Source: Sindora glabra
Lineage: Eukaryota > Streptophyta > Magnoliopsida > Fabales > Fabaceae
Assembly (NCBI GenBank): GCA_020226215.1
Contig: CM035234.1
Coordinates: forward strand, 54,315,275 to 54,379,274
DNA: 64,000 bases
Reading direction: 5' to 3'
Under the pieces are notes generated by a model. It searched no databases, was not told the origin of the DNA, and was given only the letters and a program-made list of their open reading frames with translations. Below, piece by piece: positions 50,695 through 62,358 of the stretch. Within the stretch, counting starts at the first letter, position 1, and every line of letters begins with the position of its first letter. A program made the translations under genes and the position numbers.

Positions 50695-52306
50695 ATGGTA
50701 ATTCTTACCCCCTTATTTTGATAACCTCAACATATCTGGCCTCACAAAATTATCTATAATAATCCATATCTATTACTATAAATATCTTGCCACATTATTT
50801 GATATTGCATATCAATTTTCCGCCTTTTATAATTATCCCATTATTAATTTTATCAATTATCATAAGTCTTATAATATAATTAACCTTAACCTAAGCCAAT
50901 GGATTATGAATTATTATCTACACCACCACCTCCCTATGTATATGAAAGCCTTACATGCACCCATCTAAATCACACAATAAGAAATCCTGATCAAGAACCA
51001 CTACAAAAGGCTTTCTTTGCTCTAATAAAATGCTTTAAAAAGAATGCTCATTCTTTCTTCCTTTGAGCCACTTTTAAGGACTCTATTTTCGTACTTATAT
51101 TTCCAACCCTAGAACTTTTAAGAATAAACACTCTTACACTAATAGCCAAGGTATTTTTCTTCTTGTTTTCATCTTATTTCCATTCCATGTTTTCCAAAAA
51201 TCCAAGAGAAAAATAAATGTTTTAACCATTTTGCTTCAAAATCATGTTTTTACTAAGAAAGTGTTATTTCATGGAAAGTTTTAGGTTTCTTGTCATTGCT
51301 ACTTACTTTTCTTCTTTCAATTTTGTTAGAGAAAAATGTGATAAGAAGTATATCTACATGATTATGGCTTAAATGATGTTGTAAAACCACTAAGTAAAAT
51401 TTAAGCACTTGAACATGTTAGACCACAAGAATGTTGCTAGAAATTTCTCTAGTATAATTACAGTATTTTTAGTAATTATCTTAGGAATTTATTTGCTTAT
51501 TATTAACATGAAAATAATCAGACTTGGTTGCTAATAAATATTGGAATAACTACTAAGATTTGTGGCAAGTTAGTAAGGACATAAAGAACTAGTTATACTA
51601 TGCTTAAAATATGTATGTACATGTGTTTCTAGCATGATTCAAGAGCTTAAAACTTGTGCAATTTAGGTCATAAGTTTCAACATTAATGCATAAGAGAAAG
51701 AACTTGTTTTAGAGAAAATTTAGGAAATAGGCCATAGATAGTAGGCTTAATCATGACCTCCTTCCATGAAAACTCCTTAAATTTTTCCATTGCAAGCTCA
51801 TATGTACACTAAGGAAAATATTTTGTAAAAAATTTTAATAATTAAGTGTGAATATGGATATTTAAGTTGTGATAAATGTTCAAAAAAATTTTATGAAGAT
51901 TTAGAATTAAATGAATTTCATGGACCTATTTTGAACCTTATGAACTATATAGATGTTGGATGAAATATTCCCTTCACTTGGTTATAAGTCATTTAAACTT
52001 AAATCAATGGAATTTATGGACTCTTTAGCTATGTACATGGACTTTGAAATCTAATTTTATACATTTTAATTAAACATGTTTTGGATATGAATTAAAATAG
52101 CATGGCAAGAATGGTATTTAGACCATATTATAATTATGTGACATATAACGCTTTGTCATGGCAATGTTTTCTGTGTTATTCTTGCCTTGTACGGCTTATC
52201 TTTATGTGGTTATGGATGAATTGGCCTAAAACCCTATCATTTTTCTACTAAGGAATAATAGACATGGTACTTAATTGGAAGAATAAGGCTAATGGGAGTC
52301 AAAAAG

Positions 52307-55300
52307 TGTCACGATCTACTTCTGATCATGATCGGCATAGATCCATTACCTGTTTCCATAAGCTTTAACAAAATTTCACTCTTTTTATCTACAAGAGCTT
52401 CCAAATTCCAAGGGGATTTAAAATTTTACCAAAAAATAGATAGAATCTCTCCTGTTTTTAGACACTTCCCAAGGGTCACACATCCTAAAATACAAAACTT
52501 GTATTATCCAGATATGACAGAATCAATATTTACATAACATCATACATTTTTAATATAAATTCAACATAACTACTAAATTAACCACATCTCTATTTTTAAT
52601 GCTGATCCTAACTCAATACAATTCTAATTGTCAAATCTTCAATTCAGGCAATTTTTGCTCCACCATAGATATAAAAAGCTTAAGTGTGCTTACTTTAGCC
52701 TGAAAATATTTAAAATACAATATAGTGAGTTACAAGAACTCAGTGAACATATATCAACTACTATCTTGTAGGAGATCATTTATAAATAATAATTAGGAAT
52801 TAATCATATTAGCAAACCCATTTTTCTAAATTTCTGAAGTATGTGTGACCATGCCCTGATATGGAAATTGACCTGCATATAACTTAAACTCTATTTCTCA
52901 TAGCACAATCATATGAGTCTCAACTTTTTGTTAAAATTCAAAATCATATACTATCCATTATAGGTAGACATCACACTCATAAACAAATATTAAGGCTTAA
53001 ATGCACATAGATCATTACAATCATATCATTAGTAGAAGTCATCATATTAAGTCATATATTCGAATACAGTAAACATACATATAGCTATTCTATGGTATTA
53101 AGGTTAATTCTATATTTCTCTCAATAGTTAGGTAGGAATTTCTCATCTACCTCTCAAATTCATCTTATATTCTTTTCAATTGATGGCCGGGAATTTCTCA
53201 TCCGATTCTTATATCAATTCTATATATTTCATAATGATTTATCATGAATTCTCCATCCGGCTTTCCCACTATCAATCACCATTCACAATCTCCAAGGTCA
53301 CCATTAGCATAATCCTCAAATAATAAATACAAGAAAGCTCAACTCCCATATTGTAATTATATATAGCATTGCAATACTAAGTCATAGTTTTATCACTGGA
53401 TAGTACCAAGTACATTGCAATATAGGCATTCTTATACAATATCATTGAGTTCAATCACAATCCATCAATAGCCATTGTCTCTATTACACTTTCGCTACAC
53501 ACTCTAATTAGTTATCATTTATTAACAGCTAATTTATCTTATATCATGAAACTAAGCTTATATAATTAATATGAAATTTATATTACTAATAAGAATTAAG
53601 TTATTTTATATTAAAATAAAATTAATGATAAGATATATACTCATTTGATAGTTCTAATCTAACTCTAGGAGGTTCTAAAACATCCATAATTATCTCTTTA
53701 TAATTTCCTCCTATTATCATCATTTACAAAGATAAATTATAATTATATAAATATTTCTCCTCTTCTTTCCATATGTTACAAATCCTTAGTTACAATATAG
53801 TATAATAACATTCCTTATTACTTCTAGTATTAATTAGTACTCCAACTATCATGTACTCATCTTAAATTCTAGCTTTCCTTACTTTCAAATATTTACAAAT
53901 ATTAGAATTCTATACTTGAATCATGAGATCTTCTATTCATACTCATTTGCCACAAGTAAATCAAACTCTCTTATACATTGTCCTTATACCAAATCTATAT
54001 AAAATATACTTTCGAATTAATCTCAAACATCCAAAGTATTTAAGTTGGTAATAATAATTCTGATTAATCCATAAGAATACCAAATTCATACTGTTTCATA
54101 AAATTATGCGTTCATTTTCTAATACCTTTGGCTTTGTTTTTAACAAAGTCACCGATTTATATTCTCATTATTTAAGGAATTTATTTGAATCACATGTAAA
54201 ACTATTAAAATATTCGGAATTTTATACTCCAATATTGTTTCTAACCAGGTTATTGGCAAACCCGCACATTTATTTTCTTGCACTCTTTTAACTCTAATTT
54301 AGTAAAACTATCGAACCTTATTTCACATAGCTAGGATTTACTAATCCACAAACGTTGCATTTTAAATTCTAAATAATAGTACCCTAGAATGCTTTGATCA
54401 TATGAGCCTAGCATAAAAAAATGCAAATCTGATATGTTATTCCATAAAATTTCTAAACATGCAACAAAATATCAAGTGTACAATCGTGCTTCAAGGATTT
54501 CTGATTTCCTTGTCTGATAGAACTTAAATATTTTGGATTTTATTTCAAATAGCTTACCAATGTTAATGGAAGTTATCATAAGCTCATCGGCAACAGTAGC
54601 TTTAAAAAACGCAGATGAAAGAAAAAGACCGTGACTCCCCTAATCCTCGAGCTGGTTGCGGCTGAGAAGGAGCACACCGGCAACGTGGATAGCGGGTGGT
54701 GGCCGGGAGTCATGCAGAACCGGTGGCTCCAACATGCCACATAGCTATCGCCCGCAGCTCCTCTTTCTTCCACAGTTGTTCGCAGCAACAAGGAGAAGAG
54801 AGAGAGCAACAAAGAAATAGAAGGGAGCAAAGGCTAGCTGTCGTTCTAACGAAGCAGCTTGACATCAACGGAGGATGGCTTCCGATAATGGCTTGAGGTG
54901 GCGTCACAGCTAGAGCCGAGAAGGAAAACTGGTTGCGTTCTCATGGCCATGGACGTTTTCACCAACTCTCGCACGCGACTGAGTTGCAAAAGACACGGCC
55001 AACGTGCAACAGCTTAGCAACACGGAGCGAGAGTGGAAGAAGAAGAAGAAAGAAGAAGGTGTGAGCAGGTGTGGGAGAGAGGAGAACGAAAGAGAAGTCT
55101 GGAGGAGGGAAGCTGCTGTCTGGAAAGAAGTAAAGAAGAGAGAGGCGATGACTAGTGAGAGAGAAGAAAGTGATGCTTTCATGAGAGAGAGGAGGACACT
55201 GAATTTTACAACAAGGTCAGTGGGAAGCTGCCAGAAAATCGAGTGAAGGGAAGGAGAGAGAAGGTGGGCAGCTAAAAGAGTATTCTCAGGAAAAATAAAA

Positions 55301-55867
55301 ATAAGCAGACGTGGTTTTTCGTTTTTTAAGAGAGTGATAGGAGAAGTAAAAAAAAAAAAAAATCAGGGGAGGGGCCGACATAATAAAAAAAAATGAGAGA
55401 AAAAAATATTGGATAAGTAGCTATGGATTTCTATACGGTGCAATGCAGTACACCACAATGCTATATTTCCTCTATTCCCATCGTTCTATTTATTTTACTA
55501 AAGTCTATTTTTAATTTTATTTAAAATATTAATTATTTTTAATCTTCCCTTAATATAAAATATATTTTGAATATTCTAAAATAATTTATTCAAACTTTCC
55601 ACAACCACCAAAAATAAATTATCAAATACAAATAAATTACTCCCTAATTCTTTGCATTCACAAATGCTGTGATTATTTTCAACTTATGGCAACTTTCTTG
55701 TAAAATTATTTTAATCTGATCTTGAATTATTAATCGCCATAAAATAAATATATTTAAAAAATTATGATCAATATTGTTTTAATATTCCAAAATCCTTTAA
55801 TCCAAAATAAATAATTTACCCATAAATTTCAAATTTTATACTTTATATTTAAATTAGGGATATTACA
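52307..55867 (-). mobile_element. Solo LTR, Ty3/gypsy family A copy 2
   Basis: In plus order it reads TGTCACGATC...GGGATATTACA; on the minus strand it starts TGTAATATCCC and ends GATCGTGACA, the standard gypsy form. Flanks AAAAG (52302-52306) and AAAGG (55868-55872) are a target duplication with one mismatch. Length 3561 bp, against about 3506 bp for A1. It retains many CpG sites, especially at 54600-55270, whereas A1 has lost most, so it is the younger copy. Open frames inside the GC-rich pocket are not genes. Confidence 0.85.
54600..55270 (-). other. GC- and purine-rich pocket in LTR A2
   Basis: A CpG-containing stretch followed by a GAAGAAGAAG/GAGAGA tract (pyrimidine-rich on the LTR sense strand). 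It probably represents the promoter-proximal and leader (R/U5) part of the LTR, where plant LTRs often have CT-rich leaders. The counterpart in A1 (18560-19150) is much more AT-rich. Confidence 0.45.
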
Positions 55868-57636
55868 AAAGGTTATAACCCATATACCATCTACCATTTG
55901 TTTTCCAAAGAAGAATGCTATTTTGGTAAACTTTCTAAATTTTCTATTAGTAAGATTTAATATTTATGATTTTGTAAGTATTTATTTTTGCATATATTTT
56001 ACTTATGAAAACATACTAGAATAAGAGTTTAGTGGCTTCTAACTAAAGTTTTAAACTCATCATGTTTATGTTGTTTGTTTTATAAACACTCCTCTTGCTA
56101 ATGGATCCTAGTGTGAACTTACACATTTTGATCTTAGACTACATCAACAAAATGTATCATATCCATTTGGTTTCTAAAAACTAGAGGTTTAGGTTTCTTT
56201 CTTGAATAAGCTACTTTCACTAGGTTAGTCTTGATAGGATGGCTCCCCCCGCATACAATCCAAAGACCATGAATGTGGATATTTCAAATTCTACATGTAA
56301 AGATCCATTTGGTTCATTCATATCCAAATAGCAACCCTCAATTAGCCAGTACTATATGTAAGCTAAACTCTTTTTAAAATCTCAACTTGGTTTATAAGCT
56401 AAATGTTTATGAATAAACCCAAATGCTATCTATAAAAGGCTATTAAGCCCAAACTATGCTTGTCTTCCTACATGTCTAAATTATCCATTATCTAAATCAT
56501 TTTAATTATTGTATACACATATTTGATTATTTAATATGTGTGTGCGCTTATATGCACACATAAAATTTTAAGATTTAACATGATTTATGTAGAAGTATCC
56601 CTAAGAAATAAGAAGTTTTCAAAAGAACCTTATACATGGTCATAGTTGCCATGCATAATAAGGGAAAAGTTTCATGCAAAATCTTTAGAATTTAGTAACA
56701 ATGATTTTACAAACTTCCCAATTTGTTGTTATTCAATTCTATTGTAAATATTTCTATTTTCTTTAAAGTATCTTCCATAAGAAAAATCTTTGAGGAGCTA
56801 TTCCTATAAACCATAACTCCATTCTTTAAAATAACTAGCTATTCAATTTCCAAACAATCATCATTTAAGTATCTAGATTTTACTAACCTAGTCCTATCTT
56901 ATTAGGTATGCTTTATAGTTAATTTCACCTCTATGAAATCAAAGAATTCAATCACCCCTTTCTCTTGTGCCATAATTTTTCATAAAGAAAAATCAAGAAA
57001 GAAAATAAATCATACTTTCATCTATTTTTAAAGTCTATATGTTTTCAAAGCTTTCTAAATTAGTCACATCTTCCTCTAAGGCAAACTAAGAGCATGATTT
57101 TCATTCAAATATCAAAAGGAATTTCTATCTTAAGTTTTTTAAAAGGATTTTCTAGTGCCATTGTTTTTACAATGTTCAAAAAGGATACATCTTGTGTCTA
57201 TTTTCAACTTATCTTCAAGTAAGTTTTAAGAAACCTAATCTTTTCTAAAAGGAAATGGAAACTCATGAAATTTCCATGAAATGGTACCATTTTATTTATA
57301 GAAATTTCATACACCCCGATGTCCTATAGAAAGGTTTTCAAACTAATGTTTTTTTAAGAATAGTTACTTATATAGTTTTCAAATTAGTTTAAAATCTTAG
57401 GGGCTTTTCTTTCATGTGGTCACTTGAGTTCTTGTAAATAAATGAAATTTTAAAAGTTATTTCTAATTATAAAGTATCTCATTTAGAAAAAAAAATTACC
57501 TATAGATAACCATCCAAGTCATGTATTTTTATGAAAAAAACCTAGGATTTGTAAAAGAAAATCAAGTAAGGCTTGTGGGAATGTTTGTATAATATCTTCA
57601 AGCTAGTTACAATTTGTTAGAAAATGGATCATGACA

Positions 57637-57875
57637 CTATCCATTCTCATTCTATCAAATCAAATGTACTTTTATGATTGTTACCTTATCTACCATAAGG
57701 TGTTCCCACTTTATCAATAGTCAAATTACTTTGGTTAACCCTTCTTAAAGTGTCAAAAGAAATTTATGAAATTTAATAAAAAAAATCAACATAAATGTTA
57801 TAAAAATTATAATGTTTATTTAAAATTATATAAAAAAATTTCAAAATTATTTGCTTTTATTTAAAAGTTTAAATT
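57637..57875. other. AT-rich spacer without recognisable feature
   Basis: Sequence between the end of LTR H2 and the first 740-bp tandem unit. Nothing recognisable. Confidence 0.4.
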
Positions 57876-58615
57876 GAAAAAATTTAACAAATCTTGCAAC
57901 ATTACATATAAAAATGAATTTTCTTGACCATATGTTGAAGCATAACACATTCTTCTCATTGATTTTGAAGATAAAATAGAAGATAATTGGAATTTTAAAA
58001 TATTTAAAAATAATAAATTTTAATGAAATTAATTTCATTTCAATCGCAATATTTGAAGAATCGATTGTCTAGTTAATCTATTTGTATTGAAAAATTGTAT
58101 ATATGTTTCTCATAAATTTTAAAATAAAAATGTACTTTACTAATGAATATTATTCTATTCAAATTTAGCATATGTAAATACGATAATTGACTTATTAATT
58201 TGTATACAATATTATTTTAGAATTAATGTCAAATTTATTTTTAATTGTTATGCTCCTTCTATTAGGGCTTGCAAGAAAATTAATTGTGCCTTAAAAATAT
58301 GATTAGGCCTTACCAATGTTATGAACTACATTTGTATCAATAAAATGTTTGATTATGTCATGTGCCAAACATGTTAATTTAATATTAAGATTAAAGATCT
58401 ATATGACTGTGTCTATGTGTTACCATGATGTAAGTAAAATGAAAAAGAATATTTTATTCATTTTTTTCAAATAATTTTAAGAATTCAAGCTTACACCAAA
58501 TATGATTTATTTATATTAAGATCTCAAAGATATATGTTACAATAGTTTTATATTTTTATATTTTTATATTTTTTTAATAATGCAAAGAAATTTCAAAACT
58601 TCACCTATTAGAACA
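57876..58615. repeat. Tandem duplication, unit 1 (~740 bp)
   Basis: It aligns end to end with unit 2. Landmarks: AAAAATGAATTTTCTTGA near 57911 and 58651, TTAGGGCTTG near 58263 and 59002, GAATTCAAGCTTACACC near 58481 and 60566. It contains the uninterrupted site AAGATTAA (58387-58394) into which the Mutator-like element inserted in unit 2. No coding capacity seen. Confidence 0.85.
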
Positions 58616-59124
58616 TATTTCAAATTTCTAAATTTTGCAACAATAGGCATAAAAATGAATTTTCTTGATTATATGTTGAAGCATAACATATTCTCCTCAT
58701 TGATTTTGTAAAGAAAAGAAAAGATATTTGAAATTTTAAAACATTTAAAATACATAAATTTTAATTAACTTCATTTTAGTTAAGATATTTGAAGAATCAA
58801 TTGTTTGGTTAATTTGTTTGTATTGGAGAATTTTATGTGTATGTATTATATAAACTTTAAAAGAAAAAAAAATACTTTGCTAATGAATATTATCCTATCC
58901 AAATTCAACATATGTAAATATAATAATTGACTTATTAATTTCTATATGATATTAGTGTAGAATTAATGTTAGATCTATGTTTTATTGTTATGCGCCTTTT
59001 ATTAGGGCTTGAAAGAGAATTAATTGTGCCTTAAAAATATGATTAGGATCATAAGTTGCATGTATATCAATAAACTACTTGATTATGTCATGTACCAAAC
59101 ATACTAATATAGCATTAAGATTAA

Positions 59125-59198
59125 AGGTAAAATATTCCTACTTCCCCTAAGATTTAGATTAAATACATTCCCCTCCCCTCTATTTCCAATTTAGGGCT
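59125..59198 (+). repeat. Left terminal inverted repeat of the Mutator-like element
   Basis: About 70 bp, imperfect match to the inverted right end at 60406-60479; the outermost AGGTAAAATA is identical. Confidence 0.75.
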
Positions 59199-59438
59199 AG
59201 AAATCACTTAAGAATGAGAAAGTATTACTTTCCCTTTCCTTGGAACCTAACTTCCACTAGTAAGCATGATAGAAGATAAATATGAAGTGAATAGTAATAT
59301 GTTTTAGACAATATTGCACTTTTTGTTGCATTAACCATATTAAAAGAAAGAAATAGTATTGTTTTTCATAGTTGACAAAATTTGCTAGGTTTTAAGAAGC
59401 CAAACTGCAAAAGTAAGGTAGAAATAAAAAGTATGGAA

Positions 59439-59700
59439 CACTTTAGTCCCACTATGCATAATCAAAGCATCACAAAGTGAGATCTTGGTGCTAAGTTCCT
59501 CCAAGCTCATATTATACAAGCAATTAACATTAGTGAAATCCTTTAAGCCTTGGCTTATCAAGCTTTTCAGCCACAAGTACGATGGGCTTGGCATCCAAAC
59601 CCATCGAGACCACACCAAAAGCAGTTGCATTACTATGTTCCATTTAGATTGGAGAGAAATAGAGAAGGTAGAGGGAAAAGGTAGCTTTGAAGAGAGATAA
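59439..59700 (-). pseudogene. Captured fragment of a plastid D-3-phosphoglycerate dehydrogenase gene
   Basis: D-3-phosphoglycerate dehydrogenase catalyses the first step of the phosphorylated serine pathway in plastids. Minus-strand reading gives KPIVLVAEKL (59560-59595). After a frameshift in the shortened 'KLGEAGLKLL' region come LKDFTNVNCLYNMSLEEL and ISLCDALIMHSGTKV (to 59439). The family has KPTVLVAEKL, NVDCSYNMxPEEL and KISLCDALIVRSGTKV at the start of the mature enzyme. A Ser-rich segment upstream (to ~59700) could be the transit-peptide part. Only about 55 of some 600 residues are present; the NAD-binding and catalytic domains are absent, so it cannot act as the enzyme. A 110-codon open frame (59385-59717) spans it but changes frame relative to the parent. 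Confidence 0.8.
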
Positions 59701-60405
59701 AGTGATAAGTTTATCACATATGAGATTTAAAGGGTTTGAGAAGCAAAAGCTGCCATTAATGGTGGTGGATGGAGTAAAGTTTGAAACTTTGTATGTGACT
59801 ATAACAAGTTGGTCCCAATTAGGATAAATAGCATAAAAAATGGAGAAAGAAGATTAGTGTTAGAAAGAATAAAAATTTCAAAAGTTGTAGTTGATATAAG
59901 AACCTAAGAGAGTTGGACAAGTGGGGATTAAAGATAAAGTTTGTTAGATTAAAGCTAAAAATACTGAAATAATAAGGTTTTGAATTTTGGTGAGGTTTTA
60001 AGAGCTAATTTTAGGTTAGCAAGCTGAGTTAGCTTCTATAGTACTCTTGTAATACTTTTGGGTTTCAATACCTTGCCTAGGCGGACCAATTATCTTTGAA
60101 GATTTAAGTTCTTAACTTTATTAGTCACTATAAGCATGACGAAATTTTTAGGGGGAATTCTTATCTGCTACCTTAAGGTCAAGTTGATATAGTAAGGGAA
60201 TAGTAGCTTGGGAGAAATGAAAGTTTAAGGAAAATAAATTAAACTAAGAGAAAGAAAAGAACAAAGGAAAAAGAGCTGAGAAAAAAAAACTCAAAAATAT
60301 AGTGAGTTTTTGCTTTCAACTATTTGACATTACCATCTAGGACAATTTTGTCCTAACACATTATATATTAATGTTGTTTGTCTATGTTAGCAAGAAGGGA
60401 GGTAT

Positions 60406-60479
60406 AACACAAAATTGAAAATAGAGGAGAGGGAGGTGTATTAGCCCAAATTTTAAAGGAGATGAGAGTATTTTACCTA
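60406..60479 (-). repeat. Right terminal inverted repeat of the Mutator-like element
   Basis: Inverted partner of 59125-59198, ending TATTTTACCT. Confidence 0.75.
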
Positions 60480-60755
60480 AAGATTAACAATCTGCATGAT
60501 GATAGGTATCCATGTTGTAAATAAAATGAAAAAAATATTTATTCATTTTTTATCAAATATTTTTAAGAATTCAAGCTTGCCAAATATGATTTATTTATAT
60601 TAAGATTTCAAAGATATATGTTACAATAGCTTTATATGTTTATAACAATGCGAAGAATTTTCAAAATTTCACTTATTAGAACGTAGTTCAAATTTCTTAT
60701 TTTAAAGGATTAAACTTTCTCTTCTTAATTAAAAGAATTTTCAAAACCTTTTATC

Positions 60756-61312
60756 TTGGTTATTCATTATTTAGAGTTAGTGTGTTTTAATTACTCTAAT
60801 AATTATATTTCTTCTTTAAATTGTTATATGCAACATTGCTATGTCAATGTATTTTGTATAGGTTTTGTATATTAGTACCCTAAAGACATTTTTTAAAAAT
60901 ATTTAATGATATCAAGAATATAATTTAAACTCATATTTTTAAAAAATCTATGAATTTTATGAAAATGAGAAATAATAAATAAGAGTTTAAATTTGATTCA
61001 TTGGTAATAGTATAAAGTTAAAAACAGTTTAAATTATCTTTTATCTTAATTATTCAATGTATATTTAAAGGGAAGGTATTCTAAATACTCTATATAATTA
61101 TATTTCCTCTTTAAATTGATATATGCAAATACCATTATCAATGTATTTTGTATAGGTTTTGTATATCAATACCATAAAAAAATTTAAAAATATTTAATGA
61201 TATTGAGAACATAATTAAAACTCATATTTTTTTTGAAAATTTATGAATTTCATGAAACTAACAAATAATAAATAAAAAATTAAATTTGATTCAGTAATAG
61301 TATAAAATTAGT
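60756..61312. repeat. Two ~275-bp tandem units
   Basis: CTTTTATCTTGGTTATTCA near 60760 and CTTTTATCTTAATTATTCA near 61036 start two collinear units. Each contains AATGTATTTTGTATAGGTTT and ends near AATTTGATTCA..GTAATAGTATAAA. No coding sequence. Confidence 0.8.
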
Positions 61313-61819
61313 TGCATTGCAAAAGACTTTAACCCATGCCCCATTAAATAAAGACTCATTTCATTACCACCAACATGTTCTTTATTGTAGGAGTGACATT
61401 TTAAATATAATACATATTATTCTCAATTTTTCAAATTTTACTTCATTTAGATTCTTGATAAACTATATTATACATTTATATTTTTATTATATATAATCAA
61501 ATCATTCTTATGTAGAAAATATTTAATTTAAAATTTTCATTAAAATCAAATGAAGTATAATTTTAATATTTAAATTATGCCAAATGATTGTAATTTTAGT
61601 AAAATTAATATTTATTTTTTTGGGTTTCAAAAATATACTTATACAGATTAAGTAGATTTAATTTTTATATATATCTATGTAATATATAATTTTATGCAAT
61701 TAAAAAATATATTAATCAATTTAACTACCGGATTCAACTAGTTGAATCAATTCGATCTTAACCTATTCATCTTACTTGATCAATGATGGAATGAGATCTA
61801 AAACATTACTTTAGATAAG

Positions 61820-61824
<5 letters not shown>
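61313..61824. other. AT-rich stretch without recognisable feature
   Basis: No LTR end, inverted repeat or coding motif recognised up to the (AT)n tract. Confidence 0.4.

Positions 61825-61896
<72 letters not shown>
61825..61896. repeat. (AT)36 microsatellite
   Basis: 72 bp of uninterrupted AT units. Confidence 0.97.
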
Positions 61897-61900
<4 letters not shown>

Positions 61901-61950
61901 AAAAACATATAAGAAATTCTCAACAATCAAATCAAATCACACAAATCAAC

Positions 61951-62150
61951 AATTGGTTAGCTTAGCAGTAACAAAACAAGTTTTAGGATGTTTCAAACTT
62001 TAGTAAAATGTCTTGAGTTCAATTCTTATTATTAAAAAAGCTTTACTATTTACTATTCTTATCTTGAACGGGCATTAATCTCATAACAAAAGGTATAAAA
62101 ATACCTAGGCTCTCCTAAAAGGAAAAACTTAAATCTTACAAAGAGATCAA
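61951..62150 (+). mobile_element. Possible tRNA-derived SINE
   Basis: A box-A-like GTTAGCTTAGCAGTAA (61956-61971) and a box-B-like GAGTTCAATTC (62015-62025) lie in the order and spacing of an RNA polymerase III internal promoter, as in plant SINEs. No clear flanking duplication or tail was identified, and the rest to 62358 shows nothing further. Confidence 0.3.
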
Positions 62151-62358
62151 AATCTCATTAATTAAGAAAGGGGAAATGGCCAATTAAGAAACATTTTATC
62201 TTAGTATTACTTCTCTTATAGTCTTATACATAATTTTAATTTTAGCAACCTTATTTTGGCTCTTTATATCTAGAGTGCTACTACTAATCTACTATATCTT
62301 CATTGGGTATATTGATTTTTAAAAGTGAAACATTACAAGGTTATGCATTCATTACAGT

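Larger units (their letters stand above)
50695..57636 (+). mobile_element. Ty3/gypsy LTR, family H copy 2, split by solo LTR A2
   Basis: Pieces 50695-52306 and 55868-57636 give about 3.4 kb. The right part is collinear with H1 (for example ACTAACCTAGTCCTATCTTATT at ~56888 against ~41151) and ends GGATCATGACA. The start is placed tentatively at TGGTAATTCTTACCCCC, which resembles a gypsy LTR start. No target duplication could be matched and no primer site follows. The left part has leader-like sequence near 51100-51260. No coding sequence. Confidence 0.5.
59125..60479 (-). mobile_element. Mutator-like element carrying a captured gene fragment (Pack-MULE type)
   Basis: It begins AGGTAAAATATTCC and ends, inverted, AGGTAAAATACTCT. 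The inverted similarity continues for about 70 bp through CTAAGATTT and CCCCTCCCCTCTATTT against CCCTCTCCTCTATTTTC-type sequence. Flanks give TAAGATTAA/AAAGATTAA (9 bp, one mismatch) or AAGATTAA (8 bp, perfect; 59117-59124 and 60480-60487). Long inverted repeats with a 9-bp target duplication indicate the Mutator superfamily; hAT (8 bp) is the alternative. Unit 1 keeps the empty site. At 1355 bp without transposase it is non-autonomous. It holds a fragment resembling D-3-phosphoglycerate dehydrogenase. Confidence 0.8.
58616..60690. repeat. Tandem duplication, unit 2, split by a Mutator-like element
   Basis: 58616-59124 and 60488-60690 together correspond to unit 1. A short stretch after 60680 resembles the start of a further unit, then diverges. 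Confidence 0.8.

Noticed and set aside
54576..55246. Five overlapping open frames of 65-90 codons on both strands
   Set aside because: They lie in the GC- and purine-rich pocket of LTR A2, where stops are rare by composition; none is open in A1 or resembles a known protein.
59485..59700. Plus-strand open frame of 71 codons
   Set aside because: Antisense of the captured PGDH-like segment; the conserved residues are only on the minus strand.
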